From Cannabis sativa (Eukaryota; Streptophyta; Magnoliopsida; Rosales; Cannabaceae): 64,000 nt of DNA. Position 1 is the stretch's first letter. Each line of letters begins with the position of its first letter. This document shows, in pieces, positions 13,183 through 23,894 of this stretch. Both the position numbers and the translations under genes were made by a program. Where the stretch lies: contig NC_083603.1 in the NCBI RefSeq assembly GCF_029168945.1, positions 45,456,406 through 45,520,405 on the forward strand, written 5' to 3'. The notes below the pieces were generated by a model. It did not search any database. It had not been told where the DNA came from and saw nothing but the letters and a program-made list of their open reading frames with translations.

Positions 13183-13420
13183 CTCGAAAGAACTCCATAG
13201 TTAAGCGTGCTTGGCTTGGAGTAATTTCAAGGATGGGTGACCTCCTGGGAAGTTTTCCCAGGATGTGTGTGAGTGAGGACAAAGCACGCTGAAAACACTC
13301 GTGTTGGTCTGTAGGGTCAGTCATCAGTCCATGAAGCAGCCAGAGTGATGAACTCGTGTATAAGAGCCATTAGTCCGTGGGTGTAAGGGCCCAATGGAGG
13401 CTTGAAGCGGGGACGTTACA
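13183..13420 (+). mobile_element. Cassandra-type LTR with 5S-like segment, right half of palindrome
   Basis: A 238-bp arm that mirrors 12919-13156 with only about two mismatches. It carries the 5S-like segment at 13190-13255 and ends GGGGACGTTACA at 13420. It corresponds exactly to the last 238 bp of the solo LTR at 45183-45615. The unit is therefore two LTR 3' halves head to head, with the LTR ends pointing outward. Confidence 0.75.
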
Positions 13421-14613
13421 AGAATGTCCAAAACGGACACCCGAGTCAAACGTTATGACAAAAAATACGATTTCTGATCTCTTAGAAATTTCTAAAAACT
13501 ATAAAACTCGAAAATCCCAATTTTCGCACTCACCGAAACACTACCAAAACTTATCCAAATCACTCCAAACTTCATAGGGCGCATATATACCATAAATATT
13601 ACCATCCTTACGTAACAAAAATAAAAATCGATCCCTTAAATGAAAAACGCCATTAACGTTCGGACTAAGCTTTAAAAAGTTCCAAACTCGATTTCTAACT
13701 CAAAATCACTTCAAATTCAACAAGAAAATATCGGAACTAGTCCCATGACTACCCGAGAACAATTCTATAACGTCAGAACCTTCATAACTATTCTAATTCA
13801 CAAAACCCTATACGAAACCAATTGTTTTTAAACTTAAAACGAAATCAAACCATACCTTAAGCTTTCCCTTTTCAAGGATTTGCTGTCCTGCTACTACCGG
13901 AGCTTAGATCGCTAAGTTTTGGATTGAAAATCAAAAAAAATAAATATAGAAGGAGAAGATTTTGTCGAAAGAGAGAACAAGAGTTTTCGTTCGTTCTGTT
14001 TCACTGAACTTAATATATATATAAACTTAAAGTTATATATATAAAAATAATATTATAATAATAATATAATATTAATAAAAATTTTATTATTAATAATTAT
14101 CTTATTATTTCTTAGCCACTAAGAAATCTGTATTTTTAAAGTATTTAGCCAACTTCGAGTACCCTAAAATACCCCGATATTTCTAAAATCAACTTATCCT
14201 AATAATCCCATCAATATTTCTAACTAAAACTGTTGCGACATTTTTGGCCTCCAATCGGGTCTCTAGGGTCGTCAAACTTGAAAATATTTTTATTTCACAA
14301 ATAACTCATATTATATTCACGTATTTCAAATAAATCCCCGTAATTAACAAATTACGCTTATATATCCACTTATCGAGTCTTCAGGGTCACCGAACCTGAA
14401 AATATTTTATTCCACATATAACTCATATTACATTCACACATGCTATATAAATCTCCGTAATTAACAAATTACGAGTATTTACTCACTTATAGAAAAATTT
14501 AAATTTTATGGTAAAATAAATTAGTAGGATCATAATCCCACTCATTAACTGATTAATTCATAATATAAATGTAAACCCTAATTATTTACCATTTGACTTA
14601 TTAGGATATTACA
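13421..14613 (-). mobile_element. Gypsy-type LTR fragment
   Basis: Non-coding sequence ending GGATATTACA at 14613. On the minus strand it begins TGTAATATCCTAATAAG, a start like those of plant Gypsy LTRs. It contains two diverged copies of a short segment (about 14250-14350 and 14370-14470, with AAATATTTTATT and TAATTAACAAATTACG). The distal end is cut at the Cassandra palindrome, so only part of an LTR remains. No internal domain is adjacent. Confidence 0.5.
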
Positions 14614-14872
14614 TTAGTAATCACAATACATGATTGAAATAACAGAAAAATTATAATGGATACAACAAATTTATCAGTTTCAAGTTTGGTTGAACAACAC
14701 ATAGTGTTTTTCTTTTGAATAAAGTAAAAAGAAGAGCAACAATAATCTGTAATTGATATTTTCAACAGGTTGATTAATCTAAAACTAATCAAAACTGTAG
14801 TAATGATATCTCACAAGGCTTTGTTTTCTCTCTAGTCACAAAAATCATAACAAATAATAATTATGTAACAGA

Positions 14873-15481
14873 CTAGACAAGATTACAATATGACAAGATT
14901 ACAATATAGTAATTTACACACTTCTTGACTTGTGAATTCTCTCCGGTTTCTAGCCCACTTTGTAGATGGGATATCTGTAAACTAGGTCCACCTTCTTTTA
15001 TTGGGGTCACATTTTCATCATCCAAAGTAGGCCCAGCATCTTTACCCACATCACCCAACTCAACCACAATAGGAAAAGAGGCTTGACTTTCATAAGCTAC
15101 ATTTTCATTTAATTGTGGATGACTAAAAAAACACTCAATCACATGATCATAAACCTTCAAAGCAGCTGCAATTTTCTCAGTTAACACAAAGTCTGTGGTC
15201 ACACACTCCAATGTCACACATTCTGGCCACTTGAAATAATAAGTAATTGAAGCAGTATATTTCACATAACCTAAATCCCTTGCTATTAGCTCTAACTCAA
15301 ACATAGTCATATATTTCAAATCTACCCAATGAACATACTCAACTACCCCACCATTGTAACTAGTAGGAATATTAAGTGTGTAATCAATTGTCCCTTTGTG
15401 ATGCACTTTTAGAGTAAAAAAGGTGCTAGTAGGCTTTGCAAAGACAATAATAGAATATAATACAGTATACGCATTTTTCAT
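14873..15481 (-). CDS. PB1-like domain protein fragment of a MULE
   Basis: A 202-codon frame. Residues about 20-110 carry FTLKVHHKGTI, YNGGVVEYVHWVD and ELELIARDLGY and then a P-x-C-V-T-L-E-C-V-T-T-D stretch. This is the pattern of the PB1-like domain that opens many plant Mutator-type transposase genes. The rest (about 115-202) is acidic and low complexity and ends without a zinc finger or DDE transposase domain. An in-frame TAG lies just upstream of the ATG, so either this is the start or an upstream exon is spliced in; a basic peptide at 15726-15807 beginning MGRKKQYARRKK is a possible but unproven upstream exon. Probably transposon-derived and non-functional. Confidence 0.5.
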   Translation of the reverse strand: MKNAYTVLYSIIVFAKPTSTFFTLKVHHKGTIDYTLNIPTSYNGGVVEYVHWVDLKYMTMFELELIARDLGYVKYTASITYYFKWPECVTLECVTTDFVLTEKIAAALKVYDHVIECFFSHPQLNENVAYESQASFPIVVELGDVGKDAGPTLDDENVTPIKEGGPSLQISHLQSGLETGENSQVKKCVNYYIVILSYCNLV

Positions 15482-15907
15482 GAACTAAACAATCAATGGT
15501 CCCTACAAGTTTTAACTTATTCAATACAAAGAATCAAATAACAAAGCTAAAGCTAGGCTCAAACACACACACCCATACCAGATACATGTGCAATTAGTAC
15601 AAAAAGACAAAGTTAAACCACACAAACATCAACAAAATGACCAAAAACACCTCTCTTTAGTGTAAAGAGATAATATTTTAAACTAAATAGAGACATAAAG
15701 GAATTTAAAAAAAAAAAAAACTGACCATAAAATGGAATTTCATTCTCATCATCCTTAGGAATAGGCCAACCCTTCTTCCTTCTAGCATATTGCTTCTTCC
15801 TCCCCATTTAGGAGTGTTCAAAGATCAAAAAACATTTGAACAAAGATCTCCATATACTTATTATGAAAGCACTATATGAAAGATCTCCACTAAACTTAGA
15901 AATAAAC

Positions 15908-16250
15908 ATAACACAAAATAAATACCAAAACTCTCACCTTTGGCCTTCGATTTTCAGCAACTGCTTCGAAGGAGACGACCCAAAAAAAATGGCGAGTTCT
16001 TCCCGTGGCTGGTGCGTGGTGGGTGGTGGGGCTGGTGCGTCTCGTCGGAGTGGGTGACCGTGCGTCTCGTCGGATCCACAACCGGTGGTGGGTGGGGGTG
16101 GCTGGGTTCGTGTGGTGTGGCTGGTGGGGGTCGTGTGGCTGGGTTGGTGTGGGTTGGTGGAGGAATTGGGTTTCACAACCCTAAAAGAAACCTGATTAAA
16201 AAAAAAATTACATGTGTAAAATGACGTGGACTGCCTAATGGCAGCCACGT
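15908..16250. other. GC-rich, simple-sequence stretch inside the MULE remnant
   Basis: A strongly GC-rich island in AT-rich DNA, dominated by GTGG/GGTG words (about 16010-16160). It is open in several frames on both strands, which is a composition effect and not coding evidence. It lies between the terminal region and the PB1-like frame of the MULE, where a 5' leader of the transposase gene would sit. Confidence 0.4.
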
Positions 16251-17275
16251 CATCACTCCGTTACTAAAATGAACGGAACAAGACAGAATACCATAAATTA
16301 AGCATTGTCAATAGTTCGATGGGAATTTTTAACGTCAAAAATAGTTCAGGGGGCACGATTTAGCAAGTGTCATAGTTCAGGGAGAAAAATTACAAATTAG
16401 CCTAATTTTTTTAAAAGAAATTATGCAATGGACTAATACTTGAGTAACACATGGCATAGAAATATTCTCAGTTATATTTAAGAGAAAAGTAATAACGAGA
16501 GTGAGTAAAACTAAACTTTGGGTTAATTTTATAAAAATACTGTCACACGAAAATATTTTTAAAAATACTGTGTCTTTATAAAATAAGAACACAAAACAGA
16601 ACAATTAAAAATAACAGTAAAACAATTAAAAAATTAACAGTTTAACAACAATGTAATTGTCCCATTTAATATTTATGGCCCAAATATTCCAAAATAATAA
16701 GGACAAATGGATTTGACAGTTTTTTCTACCCACCTAATTTTTTCAAATTATATTGTTTTCAAATTGAGTTATCTTGTCGAGTACCGTGCCACATTGTCAC
16801 CTTACCAATTAATCTAACTTCCCTAAAATACAATTAGAAAAATCAAACACTAATAGCACCAAATAACATCACTTTCATATCTTAGTTATTGTTCTTATAC
16901 ATATGTACGTATTTTGTTAGATAATCATGCTATTGGAAAATGTGACCCATTAATAGATTGAGTGTTTGAACAATTCTTCATTTTAACTTATCCTAATTAA
17001 ATGATTTCTTTTTTTTTTTTGAAAGGGATCCTAATTAAATGATTTCAAAAAAAAAAACTTATCCTAATTAAATTAAACTAAATAAAATTGCATGATTTAT
17101 TAAAAAAAAAAAACTAAGTAAATAAATTAATTGAATATGTCAATCTTTTCTATCTTCTCCTTGCCGCCCCACTTGTCAATGTTATTATACTATGAAAAAG
17201 TAACATTTATTCCTTAAAGTTTGACCGTTTGTTCTCATATAATATTTGTCAGTGTTATTTTAGCACAATCTAAAT

Positions 17276-17456
17276 GAGCATTGTTATAAAGCACCAGTAG
17301 TGTTTAGTATCTTCTTGACATGTCACGTTTTGATTAGTTAGCAATACTTCCTAAAAACTATTATATTAAATTATATGAGACCCGATACTTAGTTCGACCA
17401 ATAGCGATACTGACACATAGAAGGGTGCTAGGACCACATATCCTTTAGCATTTCTC
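17276..17456. mobile_element. MITE with 9-bp target duplication, upstream of P450 gene A
   Basis: A 181-bp element beginning GAGCATTGTTATAAAGCACC and ending CCTTTAGCATTTCTC, with imperfect terminal inverted repeats. It is flanked by AATCTAAAT on both sides (17267-17275 and 17457-17465), a 9-bp duplication typical of Mutator-type insertion. The same family sits just after P450 genes B and C (31918-32103, 55669-55833). It ends about 170 bp before the gene A start codon, so it lies in the proximal promoter. Confidence 0.8.
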
Positions 17457-17567
17457 AATCTAAATAGTGTATTTAATTCTCAAACATTTGACAGAAATAA
17501 ACTACAATTTTTCCTTAAAAACAAAAATTATAAATTTTGTTTAGTAAGATCAGTCTATACTCTCTCC

Positions 17568-17574
17568 TATATAA
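17568..17574 (+). promoter_or_regulatory. TATA box of P450 gene A
   Basis: TATATAA, preceded by a pyrimidine stretch (CTCTCTCC), 54 bp before the ATG at 17629. The spacing fits a transcription start about 30 bp downstream and a short leader. Confidence 0.55.
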
Positions 17575-17628
17575 CCATAAATCAATATAGTATACACATA
17601 TTCTCACAGATATATACACACTCACACC

Positions 17629-18556
17629 ATGTCAAACTCTTCATTTCTCTCTTCCTTTCTTGTTCCGATCATCATCACTATCATTTTCATAATTTTTCTG
17701 ATCAAACGGTTGATCTTCAATTTATCAAACACTACACACAAAAACTTACCACCATCACCACTAAGACTCCCGATTCTAGGCAACCTCCACCAATTGGGCC
17801 TCTATCCACACCGCACCCTCCAAAAGTTGGCCCAACAATACGGCCCACTCATGCTACTCCACTTCGGGTCCAGGCCCGTACTGGTGGTCTCCTCAGCCGA
17901 CGGCGCACGCGAGATCATGAAAACCCACGACGTCGTTTTATCCAACAGGCCCAAACTAAGCATGGCCCATAAACTCCTCTACCAAGCTAGGGACATCTCC
18001 ACTGCTCCGTACGGCGAGTATTGGAGACAGGTGAGAAGCATTTGCGTGCTCCACCTCCTCAGTCCCAAAAGGGTTCTTTCCTTTAGATCCGTTAGGGAAG
18101 AAGAAACGTCGTTAATGATCGATTTAATAAAACGACAGAGTTGTGAGCTGTCGTTGGCTGTAAATTTAAGCGAAATTTTCTCGTCGTACACAAACGACGT
18201 GATTTGTAGGGTCGTTTTTGGGAGGAAGTATAAGGGAACACAAGATGGGGTTCGGTTTAAGGAATTACTAGGAGAGTTGATGAGGTTGTTGGGGAGTTTT
18301 TGTGTTGGAGACTATATTACGTGGCTTTCTTGGGTGAATTTCGTGAATGGTACGGATAAGGCAGTGGAGAAAGTTGCTAAAGGGTTTGATAGTTTTCTTG
18401 ATAGTGTAGTGGAGGAACACATGGAGGGTTTTAATTATAATATTAGTGAAGGTGAAGATAAGACAAAACTTTGTGGACATTTTGCTCGAGATTCAAGAAA
18501 ACACTAAAATGGCTGGGTTTGCAGTTAGTGAAGTCAATATTAAAGCTATTATCCTG
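17629..18556 (+). pseudogene. CYP71-type cytochrome P450 gene A, exon 1 (frameshifted)
   Basis: Exon 1 of an ER-anchored plant monooxygenase of the CYP71 clan. Visible parts are a hydrophobic N-terminal anchor (residues about 8-30), the proline hinge LPPSPLRLPILGNLHQLG (about 44-61) and the C-helix WRQVRS. The reading frame is lost near residue 280: after GEDKTK it runs to a stop at 18505-18507. The continuation NFVDILLEIQENTKMAGF lies one frame over. Exon length is 928 bp, one base more than a multiple of three, and the extra base most simply lies in AAAA at 18465-18468. The donor is CTG|GTAAGA at 18556/18557, phase 0. This is either a real pseudogene or a one-base sequence error; every other hallmark is intact. 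The product would be about 510 residues. Substrate unknown. Confidence 0.85.
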
Positions 18557-20150
18557 GTAAGAATTGCCTCTCTCTATTTATCTTTAGTGTATGGCTATCA
18601 ATTTATATCATTTTTGCTATATTATTACAAAATTTAAAAGATAATTTGACTCTCTTTTGTTTCTTTCTATTTTTTTTCTTTAAGTTACAAATGAAAAGAT
18701 ATATATTTGACAAATACATACATGAATATAATTTTAATATTTGACAAAAAAAAAAAAAAGTAAAACAAAAGAGGTAAAAAATTTGTATGATAAGTAACAT
18801 TAATCAAAATTATTTATTGTTATTTTTTTAAAATTATATAAAGAAAATAAAAAATATAAATTAATAATGTAGAAAAAGAAATTAATTTAATATATATAAT
18901 TTTTTTTTAAAAAATGAGATATCTTTATATATTTATAAAGAAAATACTTTATTGATAAATAATATATTATAAGTATATTATTATTTTTTTATTTTTGTCT
19001 ATCATGATTTATAAGAAAAAGTGTAATATAGTGTATATTAAATTACTACTTTGATTAAGTACTAAAGTGTTTTAATAATACCAAAACTTTTTTTTTCAAT
19101 AAAAAATTATATTTCAACTTTTAAATTTCTTTTATTAAAGTTTAAAGAAAAAAAAATAATTAGAGCACCACTTGACCGATCAATGATTTGTTGCCATACA
19201 CAAATTCTTATCAGACTTGTGAGTACAAATCCTAGCGGAAATAACGTCACACATGCACAAATTTTAATTTGATGATAATCAATTTTAGTAGGTGTCTAAA
19301 TTTGTTACAAAAGAAATAAAAAAAAAATACACACGTATTTGCAGTACTTCTTACAACCCATACCCTAATTATATATATCAAAAAAAAAAAAAAAAAAAAT
19401 TCTCACTAAAATTCTCAATTTTTTTTTTCTCTCTTTAAGCTTTTAACTAAGAATATTAATAATTTATAAAAATATCTAAATACATGTATTCCATTAATTT
19501 CTTAACATAATTGAGCTACAAACATACTGCTTTGGTAATTAAATAAATATTACTTGGTGTGATTAAATTTATCAAATTTAAAGGGATTCAAAATTATTTT
19601 TAATAAAGATTATAATAATTACATTTTATATAAATATATAAAAAAAATTGTGGAAAAAAAAATGAAGGGGACATATATGGTGGCCTGCCCACCGTAAAAA
19701 TCGTTCTAACAAATAGAGATGACTCGAGACTTATTATTATAATTTTTTTTTTTTGATATATATGACTTTTTTTTTTTCATTAAAAACAATAGAGATGACT
19801 CAAGACTAGTACTTACGTATCAACAGATGAAACAAGTATACGTAACACTAACACACGAATCACGGCCATGCATATCTACTTATTTTAATACAAAGTTATG
19901 GTGTTTTTTAAACTAAAATATAACTATTATATGATTTAACAGTTGGGGGTACTTAGATTCTATCATATGGCAGGAACTTTAATAAAACTGTTGTGTAAAA
20001 GCATCTATTATAAAGTGCTAGGTGGTTTATATTATTATAATTTGTACTTTTAAATAAATGTTTTTCTTTAATGATAAGTTATAAAAATTAAATTAAATTT
20101 GATACAAAATAATATTATTGTACTAAATTTAATATACAATAAATACTAAT
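18557..20150 (+). other. Intron of P450 gene A, left part
   Basis: AT-rich intron sequence with long A and T runs. It begins with a consensus donor GTAAGA. I see no open reading frame or recognisable element before the LINE insertion at 20151. Together with 21165-21753 it makes a ~3.2 kb intron, long for a CYP71 gene mainly because of the inserted LINE and expanded A/T runs. Confidence 0.6.
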
Positions 20151-21154
20151 AGTTCATGGTGGAAATCATTTTGGGGTCTAAACATTCCATCAAAAATTAA
20201 AATCTTTGGATGGAGAGCTCATCAACAATCCATACCAGTGGCTGCTGCTTTATTTCAACGAAAGATCATTACATCTGCGGCTTGTAGCTTATGTTCCAAT
20301 GCTTGGGAATCGGTGGGGCATGCTTTATTTAGCTGCAAGCATGCTAAAGCAGTCTGGCGTTTAACAGATTTTGTTCTTGATTTTCAAGCTGCCAGCCGAT
20401 TATCCAATGCAGATTTTATGTTGCTGCTATCAAAAACTTACACCAAATCTGACTTAGAAAAGATTTTTTGCCTTATGTGGTATATTTGGTATGATAGGAA
20501 CAACATTATTCATGGCAAAGATCCCCTAAAACCAGAGGAAATTGCTGCTAAGGCTCAGACTTATGTCTGCAATTTTCAGCAGACCATGAAAACTTCAAAG
20601 TCTGGTCTGCAATTTTCCTCTGCTGCGACTCATCATTTATGGATTGCTCCTCCTCCAACAAAGATGAAAATGAATGTTGATGCTGCTATTGATTCGGCCA
20701 ACAATAAGATGGGACTTGGTGCAATTATAAGAGATTCTTGTGGTCATGTTAAAGCTGCTCTATCTAAGCCTATGCTTGGGAATCTGCAGCCTCATGAAAT
20801 GGAAGCCAAGGCACTCTACTATGGTCTCCAATGGGCTCAATCTTTACATGTTCAACTTGATTTTGTTGAGTCGGATTGCCTACTGCTGGTTACTGGTTTA
20901 CAAAGTTTAGCATCTAGAAATTTAGGATTTTCTGATCTTATTTCTGATGTTAAAAATCAATTGTCCTATTTCCCTAATGTTTGTGTATCTCATGTGCGAA
21001 GGGATGCAAATCAAGCTGCTCATGGCTTGGCCAAGCAAGCATTAGTGTTGGATAATGATTGTGTGTGGTATGAGGATTTTCCTCCTACTCTTTTCTCTGT
21101 TGTTGTAAATGACGCTACAAATTAATGATAACAGACTTCTTCTCAAAAAAAAAA
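20151..21154 (+). mobile_element. 5'-truncated LINE in the intron of P450 gene A
   Basis: A non-LTR retrotransposon 3' fragment of about 1 kb ending in a poly-A tail (21145-21157). It is flanked by AAATACTAAT at 20141-20150 and again at 21155-21164, a target-site duplication. It lies in the same orientation as the P450 gene. The 5' end starts inside the coding sequence, the usual result of incomplete reverse transcription. Confidence 0.85.
20153..21125 (+). pseudogene. LINE zf-RVT and RNase H-like C-terminal fragment
   Basis: An open frame of about 324 codons. It contains a zf-RVT-type zinc-binding segment ([20 protein letters not shown], then [21 protein letters not shown]) and an RNase H fold of the RVT_3 type. 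Within the latter are [41 protein letters not shown] and [17 protein letters not shown], with the acidic residues expected at D, E and D. The reverse transcriptase and endonuclease are missing, so it cannot move itself. The frame is uninterrupted to its stop, which suggests a fairly recent insertion. It has no ATG at the 5' end because the element is truncated. Confidence 0.85.
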
Positions 21155-21164
21155 AAATACTAAT

Positions 21165-21753
21165 TTTTTTATTAAAGACATACTTTATACATATTTTTTA
21201 TTATAATATAGTCATTAATAGTTTTTTTTTAAATATTTAGTTTATTGATAATTATTAATGATATTTTGTTTTTTTTTTTAAACTATTTTACATTTTAAAA
21301 TATTATTGTGCATTATAGCACAATTATAAATATTGTGCTAAATATAATATTTATTTATTTATTTTTTGCTAAATTTAAGCTTGGAGAGATTGTCAAACAT
21401 AATCCATATTTTCTTTTAATAAATTGACCCAGTAAAAAAAGGAAGATAAAGGACAAAACCACGTTATTTTATAAATTGAAATGATCTAAATCTTCAACAC
21501 TAAGAAATTTCAAAGTAAATTATAATATTAAAAATAAATCCCATAATTATAGATTTAAATAAGTTTTCAATTTCATAAATACTTTTTTTTTTTCAATTTT
21601 TTTTTTTTTTAATATAGATGTAAGTAGATTTTCTTTAATTTTAAAGAGGCAAAGAAAGCAAAAAAAAAAAAAAAATTTAAGCATGAGAAAATTCAAATAC
21701 TGTGAAATAAAATTAATTGATGATGTGTAGTTGTACTTGTACTGTATACGTAG
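21165..21753 (+). other. Intron of P450 gene A, right part
   Basis: AT-rich intron remainder ending in the acceptor ATACGTAG before GATATG at 21754. No element or gene recognised. Confidence 0.6.
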
Positions 21754-22359
21754 GATATGTTTGCTGCTGGGACAGATACAACCTACACAGTCTTAGAATG
21801 GGCAATGACAGAGTTGTTAAGGAATCCAATTATCCTAAAGAAACTTCAAACTGAAGTGTCTCAAGCAGCCAATGGAAAATCAGACATAACAGAGGACGAT
21901 TTAGACAAAATGCCTTACTTAAAAGCCATAATGAAAGAGACTCTTCGCTTGTATCCACCAATTCCATTGCTCGTGCCTCGTGAATTAACCCAACATATCA
22001 AAATTAACGGCTTTGACATAGCTGCTGGGACCATGGTTATGACCAATGCTTGGGCCATTGGAAGGGACCCCACATTGTGGGACCAACCTAACCAGTTTCA
22101 GCCCGAGAGGTTTATGGATTCTGATGTGGATTTCAAAGCTGGGAGTGATCATTTCCAATTGATTCCCTTTGGAGCGGGCAGGAGAGGCTGCCCGGGAATC
22201 TTGTTTGCCATGGTTAGTAATGAGTTGGTGTTGGCTAAGCTTATCCACAGTTTTGATTGGACATTATTGCCTGGGGTTGATGATCTTGATATGACAGAAT
22301 GTGTGGGACTTGCTATTCATAGGAAGGTTCCTCTTCTTGCTATTGCAACTCCAAGATGA
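21754..22359 (+). CDS. CYP71-type cytochrome P450 gene A, exon 2
   Basis: Exon 2 encodes 201 residues with the full catalytic core of a P450. In order: the I-helix oxygen-activation motif DMFAAGTDTTY at the exon start, the K-helix ExxR in KETLRLYPP, PERF in FQPERFM, and the heme loop PFGAGRRGCPG with the axial cysteine, ending IATPR. The intron splits the gene just before the I-helix, the classic conserved phase-0 position of the CYP71 clan. No disabling change is seen in this exon. Whether it is translated depends on the frameshift in exon 1. It is clearly more diverged from genes B and C than those are from each other. Confidence 0.9.
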   Translation, partial: DMFAAGTDTTYTVLEWAMTELLRNPIILKKLQTEVSQAANGKSDITEDDLDKMPYLKAIMKETLRLYPPIPLLVPRELTQHIKINGFDIAAGTMVMTNAWAIGRDPTLWDQPNQFQPERFMDSDVDFKAGSDHFQLIPFGAGRRGCPGILFAMVSNELVLAKLIHSFDWTLLPGVDDLDMTECVGLAIHRKVPLLAIATPR

Positions 22360-22565
22360 TGATCAATATATATAAAAAACTTTTGTAATATGTTTTTCTT
22401 TTAAAACTACATTGATGTTAAAAGTATTGTGATATTTGATGTTGTTCTTTTGAGAACGTGTTGGTGTGAGCTAAGCTATCTTGATTATTTGAGCTGGAGT
22501 TTTGGAGGAATTACAAGTGTAATTTGTGTTATAATGTTTATAAATAATATAATATCTATATCTAT

Positions 22566-23703
22566 TCTATATAAAATGTGGCTATATAACTGAATTCTTG
22601 GTTTATGAGAAATTAGTGGGTGAATTTTTTTTTTTAATCTTTTATTCAAAAATAACAATTTTTTTGGCTGAGGTTAAATTCAAAAAATATATACGATTTT
22701 TTTGGCAGAGTTTAAATTCAAAAAATATATTGGTTTGCTGCGTTTTGAACCCCAATATTTGTATTACATTTGTGACCTTCAAAACAGTTTCTGATTATTT
22801 GTTTGTGGTTGATTCCCACAATGTATTTACGGTAGATTAGTGGTGTGTATATAATTGTATGACCCTCATTCTTCTAGCTTTCTTTTTCTAATGGAAGCAA
22901 AAAGTAGCCTTTTTGTGGGTTTAAATGTTTATTTGCTTCTATTTCATGTAGTCTGTTTATTTTATGATTTCTTTTTTACCTCTGGTTTTGTTCTCTGTTT
23001 ATTTATGAGTTTCTTTTTACGGGTCATTTTGCTAAATTTGATATATTTACTACCCTACAATAGAGAAATCTGGGTATGGAAGAGACGGTATTTACAGGTC
23101 TCTGAGACCACCTCTACACCTCCCCAACAACAACAATCTCTCAATGGTTTCATTCCTTTACAGAAACTCATCTTCATACCCACAAAAACCCGCTCTCATT
23201 TATTATTATTATTATTAGTCAATTATTTATTCTTATAATTCAACTTTTTAATTTATATTTATTAATTATTTAATTTTAATTATTTCTCATGTTTTATATA
23301 TTAATTTTACTTTTCATTCCTACAGTATTTATTTATTATTTTTGTAAAATTTCTTTTTTCAGAATATTTTTTATTTATTATTTTATACAAATTTTATTCT
23401 TCTTCTTTAAAAGAATTTTTCTTCTAATTTAACATGTTAGTCATTCTTTTTTCTTACAATTTTCCAATTTTATATAGGTTATTTATTTTAATTTTTAATA
23501 TTACTAATTTTTTAGTATTATTAATAACAATGTGTACATCATAAGCTTATATATACAATTATGGCATTCTTAACAAGTTTACTTTTACAAAACAAATCTT
23601 TAAAAAAATAATTTACAATTAGTTATTGATTTCTTAAAAAAAAATTCACTAAAATTTAAATAAAACTAATATTTACGTGGCTCGCTACGTAACTTTCATC
23701 TAG
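22566..23703 (+). mobile_element. Non-autonomous Helitron
   Basis: Starts TCTATATAAAATGTGGC and ends with the hairpin ACGTGGCTCGCTACGT, an 8-9 base spacer and CTAG at 23700-23703, followed by a T. TC at the 5' end, a hairpin near the 3' end, CTRR at the terminus and no target duplication define Helitrons. Length is about 1.14 kb, with no Rep/helicase gene. It lies about 200 bp after the gene A stop codon. Two open frames inside (22598-22840, 22855-23238) resemble nothing I recognise; the second is hydrophobic and could be a captured fragment. Confidence 0.65.
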
Positions 23704-23704
23704 T

Positions 23705-23880
23705 TCTATATAAAATGTACGCTATATAACATAATTTTTGGTTTATGAGAAATTATTGGGTGACACTTTTTTTTTTTTTAAAGTTTTCTGTTTAAAAATA
23801 ATTTATTCTATATTTTAAATATAGATTAAATATGTGTGACAAACTAATAAGCGTATGTATGAAAGTTTATATTAGTTATT
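23705..23880 (+). mobile_element. 5' end of a second Helitron, directly abutting the first
   Basis: One base after the first Helitron, TCTATATAAAATGTACGC starts a sequence closely matching the first ~60 bp of its neighbour, including the stretch GGTTTATGAGAAATTA. I could not find a matching 3' hairpin and CTRR end downstream, so the extent is unknown. Confidence 0.55.
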
Positions 23881-23894
23881 ATCATTTTGTAACA

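Larger units (their letters stand above)
14615..16402 (-). mobile_element. Mutator-like element remnant
   Basis: The right end, read on the minus strand from 16402, starts GGCTAATTTGTAATTTTTC. It continues with a long terminal sequence containing phrases such as CCCTGAACTATG and GACGTTAAAAATT. The same terminal style, in shortened form, defines the MITEs at 32228-32594 and 55957-56345, which have 9-bp target duplications. Inside lies a minus-strand reading frame with a PB1-like domain as found at the N-terminus of plant MULE transposases. I do not find the matching left terminus, and no catalytic transposase domain is visible, so the element is truncated. Confidence 0.5.

Noticed and set aside
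13084..13255. Functional 5S rRNA genes
   Set aside because: Only the middle to 3' part resembles 5S rRNA, with many changes and inside LTRs; the 5' third of a 5S gene is not recognisable.
13015..13324. Two 61-codon frames on opposite strands with identical starts
   Set aside because: They are mirror images produced by the Cassandra palindrome and overlap the 5S-like segment; not proteins.
15726..15807. Basic peptide MGRKKQYARRKK... as exon 1 of the PB1-like gene
   Set aside because: Donor-like GTCAGT is present but an in-frame stop precedes the PB1 ATG, and no acceptor joining them in frame is convincing.
15934..16248. Pro/Thr-rich and Gly/Trp-rich frames on both strands
   Set aside because: Caused by GC-rich simple sequence (GTGG repeats); open in several frames at once.
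20238..21125. Independent RNase H gene in the intron of gene A
   Set aside because: It lacks a start codon and is flanked by a target duplication and poly-A tail, so it is a LINE fragment.
22855..23238. 127-codon hydrophobic frame inside the Helitron
   Set aside because: No recognisable domain, T-rich composition, no splice or promoter context; possibly chance or an unidentifiable captured piece.
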